A stretch of 64,000 bases of DNA from JAJYUU01 sp963719765 (lineage in GTDB: Bacteria; Actinomycetota; Actinomycetes; Streptosporangiales; Streptosporangiaceae), in assembly GCA_963719765.1 (NCBI GenBank), contig CAVRCW010000007.1, positions 496,001-560,000 on the forward strand, given 5' to 3'. This document shows, piece by piece, positions 17,505-25,514 of the stretch. The notes below the pieces were generated by a model. It saw only the letters and a list, made by a program, of their open reading frames with translations, was not told the DNA's origin and made no database searches. How positions within the stretch are numbered: position 1 is the stretch's first letter; every line of letters starts with the position of its first letter. Position numbers and translations under genes: made by a program.

Positions 17505-18436
17505 CGTTCACCGCCGGAGCGGTCTGTCCGGTCGAGCCGTCCGGCCGCCAGCGCCATGAGCTGCGGACTGGCGGTGAGGTACCAGTAGGTGTCTGCCACG
17601 TGGATGTGCCCGAGCCAGGTCGCCAGCAGTGACAAGGTGCGCTGGGGATCGCCTCCGTTCCGGTAGGCGGCAGCCATATGCGCGGTGGCAAACGTATGCC
17701 GAAGGTCGTGTAGCCGGGGACGGGCACGGCCGCGAGGTTCGAGCCCTGCCGCACGGGTCAGGCGCTTGAAGTACTGCTCGATCATTTCGATCCCGAAGCC
17801 AGTGCCCTTGTAGTTGACGAAGATCGGGCCGGCCGGGTCAGGATGCGTCGCCAGGCGCTCGGGCATAGCGAGGTAGCCGGCCAGCGCGGCCGTGGTGGTC
17901 CGGTCCACGGGCACCAGGCGGTCCAGCGGTGTTTTGCTTCCGCGCACGAGGATGACGTCGTTGCCGGAATCGAAGTCCGGGACGGTCAGGTGCACGGCTT
18001 CGCCGATCCTGAGCCCGGTCACGGCGAGCAGCCCGATGATTACCTGCATCGTGGCGGCTACTCTGACGTTGGTGAACACGGCCGGGCACGTGCCGATCAG
18101 GCAGTCCAGGTCGGCCTGGGAGTAGATGAACGGCGTTGCCCGGGTCGTCACCTTCGGCAGCAGGGCACGCGGGATGAGCGGCACGTCCGCGCCGCACGCG
18201 TTGAGGTAAGCCGCGAACGGGCGCAGCACCGTGAGCCGCTGGGACCACCACACTGGCTGCGCGCTGGCCGGGGCGCGGGCCCACGCTACCGCGTCATCGA
18301 TCGTGAACGTGTCGAGCTTGGCGCGTGCGGCCAGCCAGCTGCAGAACTGTCCGAGCAGGTATTCGCTCGTGGTCAGCTTGTAGCCCAGGGACCGGCGTGA
18401 GGCCAGGTAGGAGTCGAGTTCCTCGCGCAGTGTCAT
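17501..18436 (-). CDS. ritB: RIT tyrosine recombinase B
   Basis: A 311-residue tyrosine recombinase starting MTLREELDSYLASRRSLGYK at ATG 18436, which overlaps the ritA stop by four bases. Catalytic residues are visible: Arg in TGLRIGEAVHL, LHDLRHTFA, His in WLGHIHVADTYWYL and a C-terminal Tyr in the same segment. A longer upstream frame exists but is ruled out by the overlap with ritA. It acts with RitA and RitC; each protein's separate role is not established. Confidence 0.9.
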   Translation of the reverse strand: MTLREELDSYLASRRSLGYKLTTSEYLLGQFCSWLAARAKLDTFTIDDAVAWARAPASAQPVWWSQRLTVLRPFAAYLNACGADVPLIPRALLPKVTTRATPFIYSQADLDCLIGTCPAVFTNVRVAATMQVIIGLLAVTGLRIGEAVHLTVPDFDSGNDVILVRGSKTPLDRLVPVDRTTTAALAGYLAMPERLATHPDPAGPIFVNYKGTGFGIEMIEQYFKRLTRAAGLEPRGRARPRLHDLRHTFATAHMAAAYRNGGDPQRTLSLLATWLGHIHVADTYWYLTASPQLMALAAGRLDRTDRSGGER

Positions 18437-19644
18437 CACGGCACCTGCCCGAATGGCACGGCCAGCGTCCGCAGGGAGGCAAGGTCGGTCCTGGCGTAGA
18501 CGTGCGTGCTGTCGGCCCGGGAGTGACCGAGCAGCTCCTGGGCTTCCACGAGCGTGCCTCCCGCGGCGATGACGTTCATCGCCGCGGTATGACGCAGCCG
18601 GTGAGCATGCATGACTCCAAGACCGGCCCGGTCGGCCAGATGCACGACGATGTCGGAGATCCCCGCGCTGCTCAGCTTGCGGATCGGCGCTCGCAAACGG
18701 ACGAACACAGCCCGGTCCTGCGCGTCTGCGGGACGAACCCGCAGCCACGTCACGAGGGCCTGGCCCACATCAGCTGGCAGGGGAAGAGTCAGACGGCGCT
18801 GGCCCTTGCCGATGACGGTCAGCCTGCCGGCAGCCCAGTTGATGTCATCGAGCGCGAGACCGGCGGCCTCGCCAGCGCGCAGGCCCAGACGCGACAACGT
18901 GATCACCACTGCCTGATCCCGCAGGCCGACTCTGGTCGCCGGGTCGGCTGCGGCCAGCAGTGCACCAACCTGGTCCGGCGTGAGCCCGCGAGGCAGCGTC
19001 GCGCGCGTGACCCGCGGCCGCAGAATCCCATGGCTGAGGTCCCGGTCTATCCGCCCGGTCACCAGTGCCCAGCGCAGCAGCGACCGCATTGCGCTGACCA
19101 GCAGCGAACACGACGCCGGCGCGTAGCCCTTCCCGCGCTCGACGATGTAGGCGTTGACCGTCGCGACGTCGGCGCCGTCCCACCTGACGGCATCACCCTC
19201 GGCGAGCGCGGCGACGAAACCACTGACCCAGCCACGCCGATTACGACGGACGCGGTCGCTGATGGCAGCTTGCTCACGCTGCCAGACGCCCCACGCATCA
19301 AGCTCCGCGCCAGCGGGGCCGGTCGCCTCAGGATCGGGCGCGTGGCGTGACTGACCGCGCGGATCGAGGAGGAAGCGACGAACCGCCGGGATCCGGCCCA
19401 TGGCCATCGCCCGCCCGGGAGTACCCGCGACAAAGCCAGCTGCGAACTGATCCAGGAGCCCGCCATCCAGAGCCTCGAGCCCGAGTCCCTGATCATCCAT
19501 CCACGCGCTCAGCCACAACGCCACGCTGACAACCTGCGGGATCGTTCCTGGCGAATACCGCTGGACCGTTAACCACTCACGCAGATCAGCCACCACCGCG
19601 CCCGCAAGCGGACCCCTCGGCGCACCAGGGTGAACAGGTCGCAC
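18436..19644 (-). CDS. ritA: RIT tyrosine recombinase A
   Basis: A 402-residue tyrosine recombinase and first gene of the trio. The GTG at 19642-19644 has a strong GGAGGTGG ribosome binding site 6 bases upstream. The long N-terminal core-binding region contains LREWLTVQRYSPGTI. The catalytic domain has Arg in SRLGLRAGEAAGL, AHRLRHTAA, His in LLGHSRADSTHVYART and Tyr in VYART. The promoter must lie in the 50-bp space or inverted repeat to its right. Confidence 0.9.
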   Translation of the reverse strand: MRPVHPGAPRGPLAGAVVADLREWLTVQRYSPGTIPQVVSVALWLSAWMDDQGLGLEALDGGLLDQFAAGFVAGTPGRAMAMGRIPAVRRFLLDPRGQSRHAPDPEATGPAGAELDAWGVWQREQAAISDRVRRNRRGWVSGFVAALAEGDAVRWDGADVATVNAYIVERGKGYAPASCSLLVSAMRSLLRWALVTGRIDRDLSHGILRPRVTRATLPRGLTPDQVGALLAAADPATRVGLRDQAVVITLSRLGLRAGEAAGLALDDINWAAGRLTVIGKGQRRLTLPLPADVGQALVTWLRVRPADAQDRAVFVRLRAPIRKLSSAGISDIVVHLADRAGLGVMHAHRLRHTAAMNVIAAGGTLVEAQELLGHSRADSTHVYARTDLASLRTLAVPFGQVP

Positions 19645-19692
19645 AAGACCACCTCCAAGTAGATGAGTACCTGAAGGATCGACCCATCAGAT

Positions 19693-19806
19693 TATGCCGA
19701 CTTCCTGAACCAGTCCGGCAGCCCTGACCTGCGACAGCACGCCCGGCATCGGCATAACGAGAAGGTCGGCATAGACCTTGTTATGCCGACGTCGGCATAA
19801 CAAGGT
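19693..19806. repeat. RIT right end: 89-bp inverted repeat plus 32-bp palindrome
   Basis: Bases 19693-19781 are the reverse complement of the left repeat. The right end then continues for 18 bases (TATGCCGACGTCGGCATA, 19782-19799), a perfect palindrome. With the flanking ACCTTGT and ACAAGGT it makes a 32-bp palindrome at 19775-19806. The left end lacks this extension, so the two ends differ. Confidence 0.85.
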
Positions 19807-20340
19807 GCTCACGTCGTAAAGGACGAGGCGTCGCCGGGTCCTAACCGGGCGTGCGCGGCGCATGCCGCCGACAGCCGCGCCCGGAAGCCGCCTTTCGCGT
19901 AGGCGCGCAGCCGCCGTTTCAAGGTGGCATACGACGGTGCGCTCGCTCCGGCCTCGGCCAGCACCCGCAGGCTGTCCAGCTTGCTGACCGGCTCGATGAT
20001 CCGCGCCGCGACCAGGCCGAAGAACACCTCATCGCCGCGCGCAGCCTGCGCCAGACCGAGCACCTGCTAGGCGCGGGCGAGCGCATCCAGCAGATGCGAC
20101 ATCCGCGAGGAGGTAATCGGCAGCGGATCCCCGGCCCGCAGCGCCGTATCCCGGGCCCAGCTGCAGCACGCCCTGCCCGGCCGCCAGCCGCTGCTGCGCC
20201 ACCGCTTTCAGCGCCGCCAGCTCAGCGTCGTCATGCGCCGACCCGATGTGCTCGATATCCAGCGAACCGCGGCGCGAGGAGTACACGATCTGCACCGCCG
20301 TCGCCCCCGACGCGGTCCGGACCGTCCGCACGTACGCCAT
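19800..20340 (-). pseudogene. IS1634-family transposase, N-terminal part
   Basis: The gene begins at ATG 20340 (MAYVRTVRTASGATAVQIVY). After about 80 codons the frame is lost and a TAG appears (near 20065). It resumes as QVLGLAQAARGDEVFFGLV, RIIEPVSKLDSLRVLAEAG and YATLKRRLRAYAKGGFRARL, and another one-base shift near 19833 is needed to reach LVLYDVSTL at the RIT junction. These lesions show that the transposase had decayed independently of the RIT insertion, or contain sequencing errors. Confidence 0.75.
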
Positions 20341-20451
20341 CACGCCACTCTAGAGCCCAGATTTAGTGCGGCAATCCGCGCACTAAGAACCGGAAACCAC
20401 CAGGTCACAGCTTCGCACTGACCCAACGTCCCCGAACGTGAGCCAAGTCAG

Positions 20452-20879
20452 GTTACGAGTGCAGGACAGGCTTGCCCAGCGGGAACTCCTTGGCTCCAGT
20501 GGAGTGCGACGCTGAGCCGAAGAACAGATAGGCCGCGAGAGCGGAGAATGCCAACACGACCCAGCCGGCAGCCTTCGTCAGGCTGGCCGAGCTCTGGATT
20601 ATCGCCAGCAGGTTGAGCACCAGCGCGATGTCCACCAGCGTAAACAACGCCGTGAAGGCAACCGGCAGCCGAAGCGTCGCGAGTACAAGCATCGTGACGA
20701 TGACAAGCCAGCTGATCACGAATAGCTTCTGGGTGTCGGCGATCGCGGCTGGCGTGATTCCGAACCAGCCGTGAATCAGCCCGAGGACTAGTGCAGCGTA
20801 GCTCAGGAAGAACCCGGAGACGATGCCGAAAATCCCGGCCTGCGCGGCCTGGCCGATAGCCGCTGACCAGATCGTTGCC
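20452..20879. repeat. 428-bp direct repeat, right copy
   Basis: Same sequence as 15001-15428. It includes the 3' end and stop codon of the transporter gene, which continues upstream uninterrupted. The duplication therefore preserved one full-length gene. Confidence 0.9.
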
Positions 20880-21178
20880 AGGAACAGTCCCAGCGAGGCG
20901 GCGAGGACTATCGGCATTGACGCGCCGACGGTGCCAGCAGGCACGACGCCGATAAGCACCATGCCAAACGCTACCGCGCCCACGATGAAGCTCGGAAGAG
21001 CGAGCATCGCTGGGTCGCCAGCCAGCGGTCCCGTAGTTGGTACGTCTTGCAATTGGACCAGCCGAATCGGCTCGTCAACACTTGGAAGACTTGGAAGACT
21101 TGGAGCAGCCAATGTTGCCGCCTCCTTAAGGCGCGCACAGGACGTCCGCAAAGCGCTCGGGCTGTCACGGCTACGCAC
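20453..21178 (-). CDS. acetate/succinate transporter (GPR1/FUN34/YaaH, SatP-like)
   Basis: A membrane protein of up to 241 residues with six hydrophobic segments: PSFIVGAVAFGMVLIGV, SMPIVLAASLGLFLATI, GIFGIVSGFFLSYAALVLGL, LFVISWLVIVTMLVLATL, FTALFTLVDIALVLNLLAI and AAGWVVLAFSALAAYLFF. It matches the AceTr family of acetate uptake channels, though the N-terminal NPAPLGL-type signature is replaced by GDPAMLALPSF. The GTG at 21178 is the longest start; the true start may be further in. Its last 428 bp are duplicated beyond the IS, and the complete ORF survives. Confidence 0.75.
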   Translation of the reverse strand: MRSRDSPSALRTSCARLKEAATLAAPSLPSLPSVDEPIRLVQLQDVPTTGPLAGDPAMLALPSFIVGAVAFGMVLIGVVPAGTVGASMPIVLAASLGLFLATIWSAAIGQAAQAGIFGIVSGFFLSYAALVLGLIHGWFGITPAAIADTQKLFVISWLVIVTMLVLATLRLPVAFTALFTLVDIALVLNLLAIIQSSASLTKAAGWVVLAFSALAAYLFFGSASHSTGAKEFPLGKPVLHS

Positions 21179-21363
21179 TGTCAGCTGAGTGCAACGCTGG
21201 TCATCAGTCGTCCGCGCTGGTAGGGCCGGTTGTCAACTTTTGGCAGGTCAAAGGTCCCTTTGGGAAATGCCGCGATCGCCAGGCACCCAGGCGGCCGCCG
21301 ACGAAACGACGCGGGCCGGCGGCGGACTCCCAGCCGGCCACGACGAGGCGGCAGAATGTCGGC

Positions 21364-21935
21364 GTGGCAGTGCGAACCTGGGCGGAGATGCGGGAGTCGA
21401 TCGCGGAACGGCTGATCCGCCAGACCGGGCATGACGTTGCCTGGTGGAATGACCGAGTTGCGGCGCAGCATGGCCTCGCCGACGAGTCGGCGTTGCGCGC
21501 CTGGCTGACCGGGGAAGGCGTCACCGGCTACCAGCAGATGCTGCTGGTGATGGAGCGCTTCGGCTACCCGGACTTCCTGCCCGCCTCCGCCGACGAGCTA
21601 CTTGACAGCCAGTATGCGGGCAGGGAGCAGCTTCGGCCGATCCTGGATGCGGTAGTGCCGCTGCGGCGATGTTCGGCCCGGTGGACGTCCAGGCTCGCAA
21701 GACCTACACCTCGCTGCTCACTCCTCGCCGCACATTCGCCGCGGTGAAGCCGGCCACCCGCGCGCGCGTCGATGTCGCGCTCCGCCTCGACGGGGCCGCC
21801 CCAGGCGGGCGGCTGCTGGACGGCCGGAACACCGCTGGCGGGGGCCTGAATGTTCGGCTGGCGCTTGAGTCCGTCGAGGATCTAGATGCCGAGGCGCTGG
21901 AACTGCTCAGGCAGGCTTACGACGCCAGCTTGTAG
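21364..21935 (+). pseudogene. DUF4287/DUF5655-type protein, frameshifted
   Basis: The first frame (MAVRTWAEMRESIAERLIRQTG, WWNDRVAAQHGLADE, LRAWLTGEGVTGYQQMLLVM) looks like a DUF4287 domain. The second frame from 21669 (MFGPVDVQARKTYTSLLTPR, RTFAAVKPATRARVDVALRL) looks like DUF5655. One base restored near 21657 (GTAGTG to GTAGTGG) joins them into one protein of about 190 residues. Function of the family is unknown. Either a recent frameshift or a sequencing error. Confidence 0.6.
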
Positions 21936-21977
21936 GCAGGCGGGTCTTTGCTCGTGAACGGGCCGGTCCCGCCCCTG

Positions 21978-22562
21978 CTACGAGGCGCGCTTGTGCAGGA
22001 CAAGCAGCAGGGCGTACGGGTCGGCCGCAGGGTCGAACTCGGCGGCGAGGTAGTCATCGATACTCGGGAACTGCTCGAGCAGGGCGCGGATCTGAGCCAG
22101 CAGCCCGGTTAGTTGCTCGGGCCGGAGCCGAAGTGCCATCCGGGTGCCTTCCAGCACGGAGCCCGGGCCAGCGTCATCAACCTCGGCGGCGACCGCCTCG
22201 AACACCGCCCGGAGCATCGCGCCGTCCTCGCTGGACATGGTGTTGTCGAGCCGGGCCGACTTGCCGGTGGCGCGGTAAGGCTTCTCCACCGTGCCTCGCG
22301 GCCCCGGCCGCGAGGCCTCTTCGACCAGGAACCCCGTCCTGAGCAGCGTGCGCACGTGGTACAGCATGGTGGCCGGCTGCTGGCCAAGGGCCGCAGCCAG
22401 CTCGGAGTTCGTCCGCGCCTGATCCAGGCACATCCGCAGGGCCCGCATCCGCAGCGGGTGTGCTAGCGCCCTGGCCTCCTGGAGCGTGGCCCGGCGCCGG
22501 TCGGCGGCCGGATCGGCGCCGCGGCCGGACGGCTCGCTGCGTGCTGCGCTGGCGGTCGGCAT
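21978..22562 (-). CDS. winged-helix regulator (ArsR/HTH_20-like)
   Basis: About 194 residues from ATG 22562 (MPTASAARSEP); an upstream in-frame ATG at 22586 is less likely because it overlaps the operator. The DNA-binding domain is ARALAHPLRMRALRMCLDQA, RTNSELAAALGQQPATMLYHV and LLRTGFLVEE, followed by a C-terminal effector region with acidic helices. Divergent to an MFS transporter; the inverted repeat between them is a plausible operator. Probably represses the exporter in response to its substrate. Confidence 0.75.
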   Translation of the reverse strand: MPTASAARSEPSGRGADPAADRRRATLQEARALAHPLRMRALRMCLDQARTNSELAAALGQQPATMLYHVRTLLRTGFLVEEASRPGPRGTVEKPYRATGKSARLDNTMSSEDGAMLRAVFEAVAAEVDDAGPGSVLEGTRMALRLRPEQLTGLLAQIRALLEQFPSIDDYLAAEFDPAADPYALLLVLHKRAS

Positions 22563-22577
22563 GGAGCAGACAATACC

Positions 22578-22605
22578 AGTTGACAACTCTCAACTGATTG
22601 ACAAC
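22578..22605. promoter_or_regulatory. inverted repeat between regulator and MFS gene
   Basis: AGTTGA-CAACTC-TCAACT at 22578-22595 is a 6-6-6 inverted repeat. TTGACAAC occurs twice in direct orientation (22580-22587 and 22598-22605), 18 bp apart. The position between divergent genes suits an operator for the winged-helix protein. Confidence 0.5.
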
Positions 22606-22614
22606 ACTCCATTA

Positions 22615-23937
22615 GTGAGCTTCCCCCAGGCAGCGCAGCGCCACGGCGGTGCTCACCGTAAGCGAAGCACGAAGCTCATTGCCCACAGCGGATTCCGCCG
22701 GCTGTGGCTCGGGCAGTCGATCAGCGAGTTCGGCAGCCAGGTCACGACGCTCGCGCTGCCGCTCGCTGCCGTGTTGGTGCTGCACGCCTCCACCTTCCAG
22801 GTCGGCCTGCTGACCACGGCCGGCTACGCGGCCTTCCTGCTCGTAGGGTTGCCGGCGGGCGTCTGGGTGGACCGGATGCGACGTAAGTCGGTGATGATCG
22901 TCGCGGACGTCATCCGCACGCTCGTCCTCGCATCCATTCCCGTTGCCTACGGGCTCGGCGTCCTGACCCTCGCACAGCTCTATGCCGTGACCTTCATTCA
23001 GGGCGTGGCCACCGTGTTCTTCGACGTCGCCTACATGTCCTACGTGCCAGGGCTGGTCGGCCGTGAGCATGTCGTGGAGGCCAACGCCAAGCTGCAGGCC
23101 ACCGTATCCGTCGCCCAGGTCAGCGGCCCGTCCGCGGCCGGATCCCTGATCGGCCTGCTGTCCGCCCCGGTAGCGTTCGTGGCCGACGCCGCGAGCTTCG
23201 TCGTATCGGTGGCGTCGCTGCTCGCCATTCGCGACCGTGAGCCCGCGCCGGAGCGGCACGGCACCCGGAGCCTGCGGGCCGAGATGGCCGAGGGGCTGCG
23301 GTTTGTCGTGAAACAGCCCATCCTCCGGATGATCGCCGGCTGTACCGCCACCTCGAACCTGTTCGGCTCGGCCATCTTCGCCATCAGCGTGGTGTTTCTG
23401 GTCCGCCAGGTGCACCTGGACGCGAGCACCATAGGCCTGCTGGCGTCACTGGGCGCCATTGGCGGAATCGTCGGCGCGGTCAGCTGCGGAGTGCTGCGCC
23501 GCTGGATCGGCTCCGCCCGGATCATCTGGCTCTCCATCACGGTCACCGCGCCCTTCGGGTTGCTCCTACCGCTGACCTTCCCCGGACCTGGCTTGATCTG
23601 CTACGCGGTTGGCATGTTCATGTTCAGCTTCGGGGCGGTCGTCTACAACGTGCACCAGGCGTCGTTCCGCCAGCTGCTCTGCCCGCCAGGGCTGCTGGGG
23701 CGGATGAACGCGACGATCAGGTTCATCGTGTGGGGCACGCTGCCGCTCGGCGGACTTCTCGGCGGTGCACTCGGCAGCTGGCTGGGAAATCGCGACGCGA
23801 TGTGGGTCGGGGCCATCGGCATGAGCCTGGCGCCGATCTGGGTGCTCGCCTCGCCGCTCCTGCGGATGCGCGACACCGAGGCCGTGCCCGATCCCGAGGG
23901 CGGCGCGACGGGGTCGCCGACTCCCGTGGCAGCCTGA
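22615..23937 (+). CDS. MFS transporter (drug-efflux type)
   Basis: About 440 residues with twelve hydrophobic segments. The loop 2-3 motif is GVWVDRMRRKSVMI, and FRRLWLGQSISEFGSQVTTLALPL is the first-helix signature of the enterobactin exporter/MefA-like subgroup. GTG 22615 is chosen because it lies just after the operator-like repeat; in-frame starts at 22561 and 22486 are possible but would overlap the regulator gene. Likely exports a small molecule under control of the divergent regulator. Confidence 0.8.
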   Translation: MSFPQAAQRHGGAHRKRSTKLIAHSGFRRLWLGQSISEFGSQVTTLALPLAAVLVLHASTFQVGLLTTAGYAAFLLVGLPAGVWVDRMRRKSVMIVADVIRTLVLASIPVAYGLGVLTLAQLYAVTFIQGVATVFFDVAYMSYVPGLVGREHVVEANAKLQATVSVAQVSGPSAAGSLIGLLSAPVAFVADAASFVVSVASLLAIRDREPAPERHGTRSLRAEMAEGLRFVVKQPILRMIAGCTATSNLFGSAIFAISVVFLVRQVHLDASTIGLLASLGAIGGIVGAVSCGVLRRWIGSARIIWLSITVTAPFGLLLPLTFPGPGLICYAVGMFMFSFGAVVYNVHQASFRQLLCPPGLLGRMNATIRFIVWGTLPLGGLLGGALGSWLGNRDAMWVGAIGMSLAPIWVLASPLLRMRDTEAVPDPEGGATGSPTPVAA

Positions 23938-23946
23938 AGCGGATGG

Positions 23947-25503
23947 TCACGGCCGGACGCCGAACGATGGCCAGCCGGGCCGGCCGCCGCGGAGCACCGC
24001 ATACGCATCTCCGGCCCACTCGCATAGCAGCGGGCGGGTCTCGCGCGGGTCGATGATCTCTGTTATGCCGAACCGCTCGGCGGTCCGCATCGGATTGCGC
24101 ACCGCGTCCAGGCTGGCGCGGATCTCGGCCAGCAGCGCGGCCGGATCTTCGGCGCGCTCCAGGTCGGCTCGATAGGCCGCTTCGATGCCGCCCTCGACCG
24201 GCAGCGAACCCCAGTCAGACGACGGCCACGCCCAGCGGCTGGTCAGCCGGTGCCGGTTGGTCAGGCCAGCGCCGCCCACGCCGAAGACCCGCCGCACGAT
24301 GATCTCGGCACCCGGCACCGTCGCCTGGTAGACGGCGCTGATGGCGCGCACCCCATGCCGGATCGTGGCGCGCTGCTCGGCGCGAGTTCCGATCAGCAGG
24401 CCGGGCTGGTCGGTAAACGTAACGATCGGCAGGTGGAACGCCGAGCACAAATCGGCCAGCCTGGTGACTGCCTCGGCACCCTCGACCGTCAGGCAGCCGC
24501 CCGCCACATACGGGTCGCACGCGACCACGCCAACAGGATGCCCGTCCAGCCGGGCCAGCGCGGTAACTATGGAGCCGCCGTAGCGCTGGATCTCCAGTAC
24601 CGAGCCGACGTCGAAGACGGCGGCCAGGATCGGCCTGATGCGATAAGGACTGCGCCGATCTCGCGGTATTGCCTCCAGCAGCTCGGCGGCTCGGCGCCCA
24701 GTCGGGTCCTGGCCAGCCACGATTGGCGGCAGCTCGTACACGCTCTGCGGCAGGTACGACAAGAACTTCCTGATCAGCGCGAACGCGTCGGCTTCCGATG
24801 TCGCGATCAGGTCGACGGCCGCGTTCCGCGCGTGGATGCGCGAGCCCCCGAGCTGCTCCTTGTCGACGTCCTCGCCCGCCCCGCTCCTGACCACGGGAGG
24901 TCCGGCGACGAAGAGCTGCGCCGTGCCCTCGATCAGAATCGACAGGTGCGCTGCGCATAGCCGAGCCGCGCCGAGGCCCGCTACCGGGCCGAGGCCTGCG
25001 GCGATCACCGGGACGGTGGACAGGTTGTCGACGACGTAGTCCCAGCCTGGGTTGACAGGCACGTAGGTGTGCCCGGTGTGCTCGAGCGTCTTGACGCTGC
25101 CGCCGCCGCCGGTGCCCTCGACCAGCCGGATAATCGGCAGCCGCAGTTCGTTGGCGAGCTGCTCGGCGTAGATCTGCTTGCCGATGATCGCAGCGTCGGC
25201 CGCGCCGCCGCGGACTGTGAAGTCATCGCCGCCCACGACGACCTTGCGGTTGCCGAGGCGCGCGGTCCCGGTCACGAAGTTGGCCGGGGTGAAGCCTGCC
25301 AGCTCGCCAGCCTCGTCATAGGCCGCAGTCCCGGCGAGTGCGCCAATCTCGTGGAACGAGCCCTCGTCTACCAGCGCCTCGATGCGCTCCCGAACTGTGA
25401 GCCGACCGGCATCGTGCTGCCGCTTTATCTTCTCCGGCCCGCCCATCCGCGCCGCGAGTTGCTGACGGCGGCGCAGTTCATCCAGTTCCGGTTGCCATGT
25501 CAT
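23947..25503 (-). CDS. acyl-CoA carboxylase, carboxyltransferase subunit
   Basis: A 518-residue carboxyltransferase beta-type protein. The N-terminal half has KIKRQHDAGRLTVRERIEAL and GGDDFTVRGGAADAAIIGKQ; the C-terminal half has an oxyanion-hole glycine pair in VACDPYVAGGCLTVEGAEAV and GVRAISAVYQATVPGAEIIV. It transfers carboxyl from biotin to an acyl-CoA (propionyl-, acetyl- or methylcrotonyl-CoA-like). No biotin carboxylase gene is nearby, so it must borrow one. ATG 25503 (MTWQPELDELRRRQ) is preferred over the longer frame. It converges with the MFS gene with 9 bp between stops. Confidence 0.85.
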   Translation of the reverse strand: MTWQPELDELRRRQQLAARMGGPEKIKRQHDAGRLTVRERIEALVDEGSFHEIGALAGTAAYDEAGELAGFTPANFVTGTARLGNRKVVVGGDDFTVRGGAADAAIIGKQIYAEQLANELRLPIIRLVEGTGGGGSVKTLEHTGHTYVPVNPGWDYVVDNLSTVPVIAAGLGPVAGLGAARLCAAHLSILIEGTAQLFVAGPPVVRSGAGEDVDKEQLGGSRIHARNAAVDLIATSEADAFALIRKFLSYLPQSVYELPPIVAGQDPTGRRAAELLEAIPRDRRSPYRIRPILAAVFDVGSVLEIQRYGGSIVTALARLDGHPVGVVACDPYVAGGCLTVEGAEAVTRLADLCSAFHLPIVTFTDQPGLLIGTRAEQRATIRHGVRAISAVYQATVPGAEIIVRRVFGVGGAGLTNRHRLTSRWAWPSSDWGSLPVEGGIEAAYRADLERAEDPAALLAEIRASLDAVRNPMRTAERFGITEIIDPRETRPLLCEWAGDAYAVLRGGRPGWPSFGVRP

Positions 25504-25514
25504 GCAGACAAAAG

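Larger units (their letters stand above)
16432..19799. mobile_element. recombinase-in-trio (RIT) element
   Basis: Three tyrosine-recombinase genes overlap by a few bases in one operon (ritA-ritB-ritC, minus strand) between 89-bp inverted repeats, total about 3.4 kb. This is the defining layout of RIT elements. It is inserted in the transposase gene of the surrounding IS1634-type element, between the codons for the catalytic LYDVSTL and YFETD segments. Confidence 0.9.
15429..20451. mobile_element. IS1634-family insertion sequence, interrupted by a RIT element
   Basis: The ends are CTGACTTGGCTCA (15429-15441) and its inverted copy TGAGCCAAGTCAG (20439-20451). The outer flanks are the two copies of the 428-bp repeat. 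Without the nested RIT insertion the element would be about 1.65 kb, the normal size for an IS1634-type IS. Its only gene is a DDE transposase reading on the minus strand, now split and frameshifted, so this copy is not expected to move by itself. Confidence 0.85.

Noticed and set aside
20838..20880. Homologous recombination between two IS copies as the cause of the 428-bp repeat
   Set aside because: Each repeat abuts an outer end of one single IS and only one set of terminal repeats is present, so a single insertion with a long duplication is simpler, though not proven.
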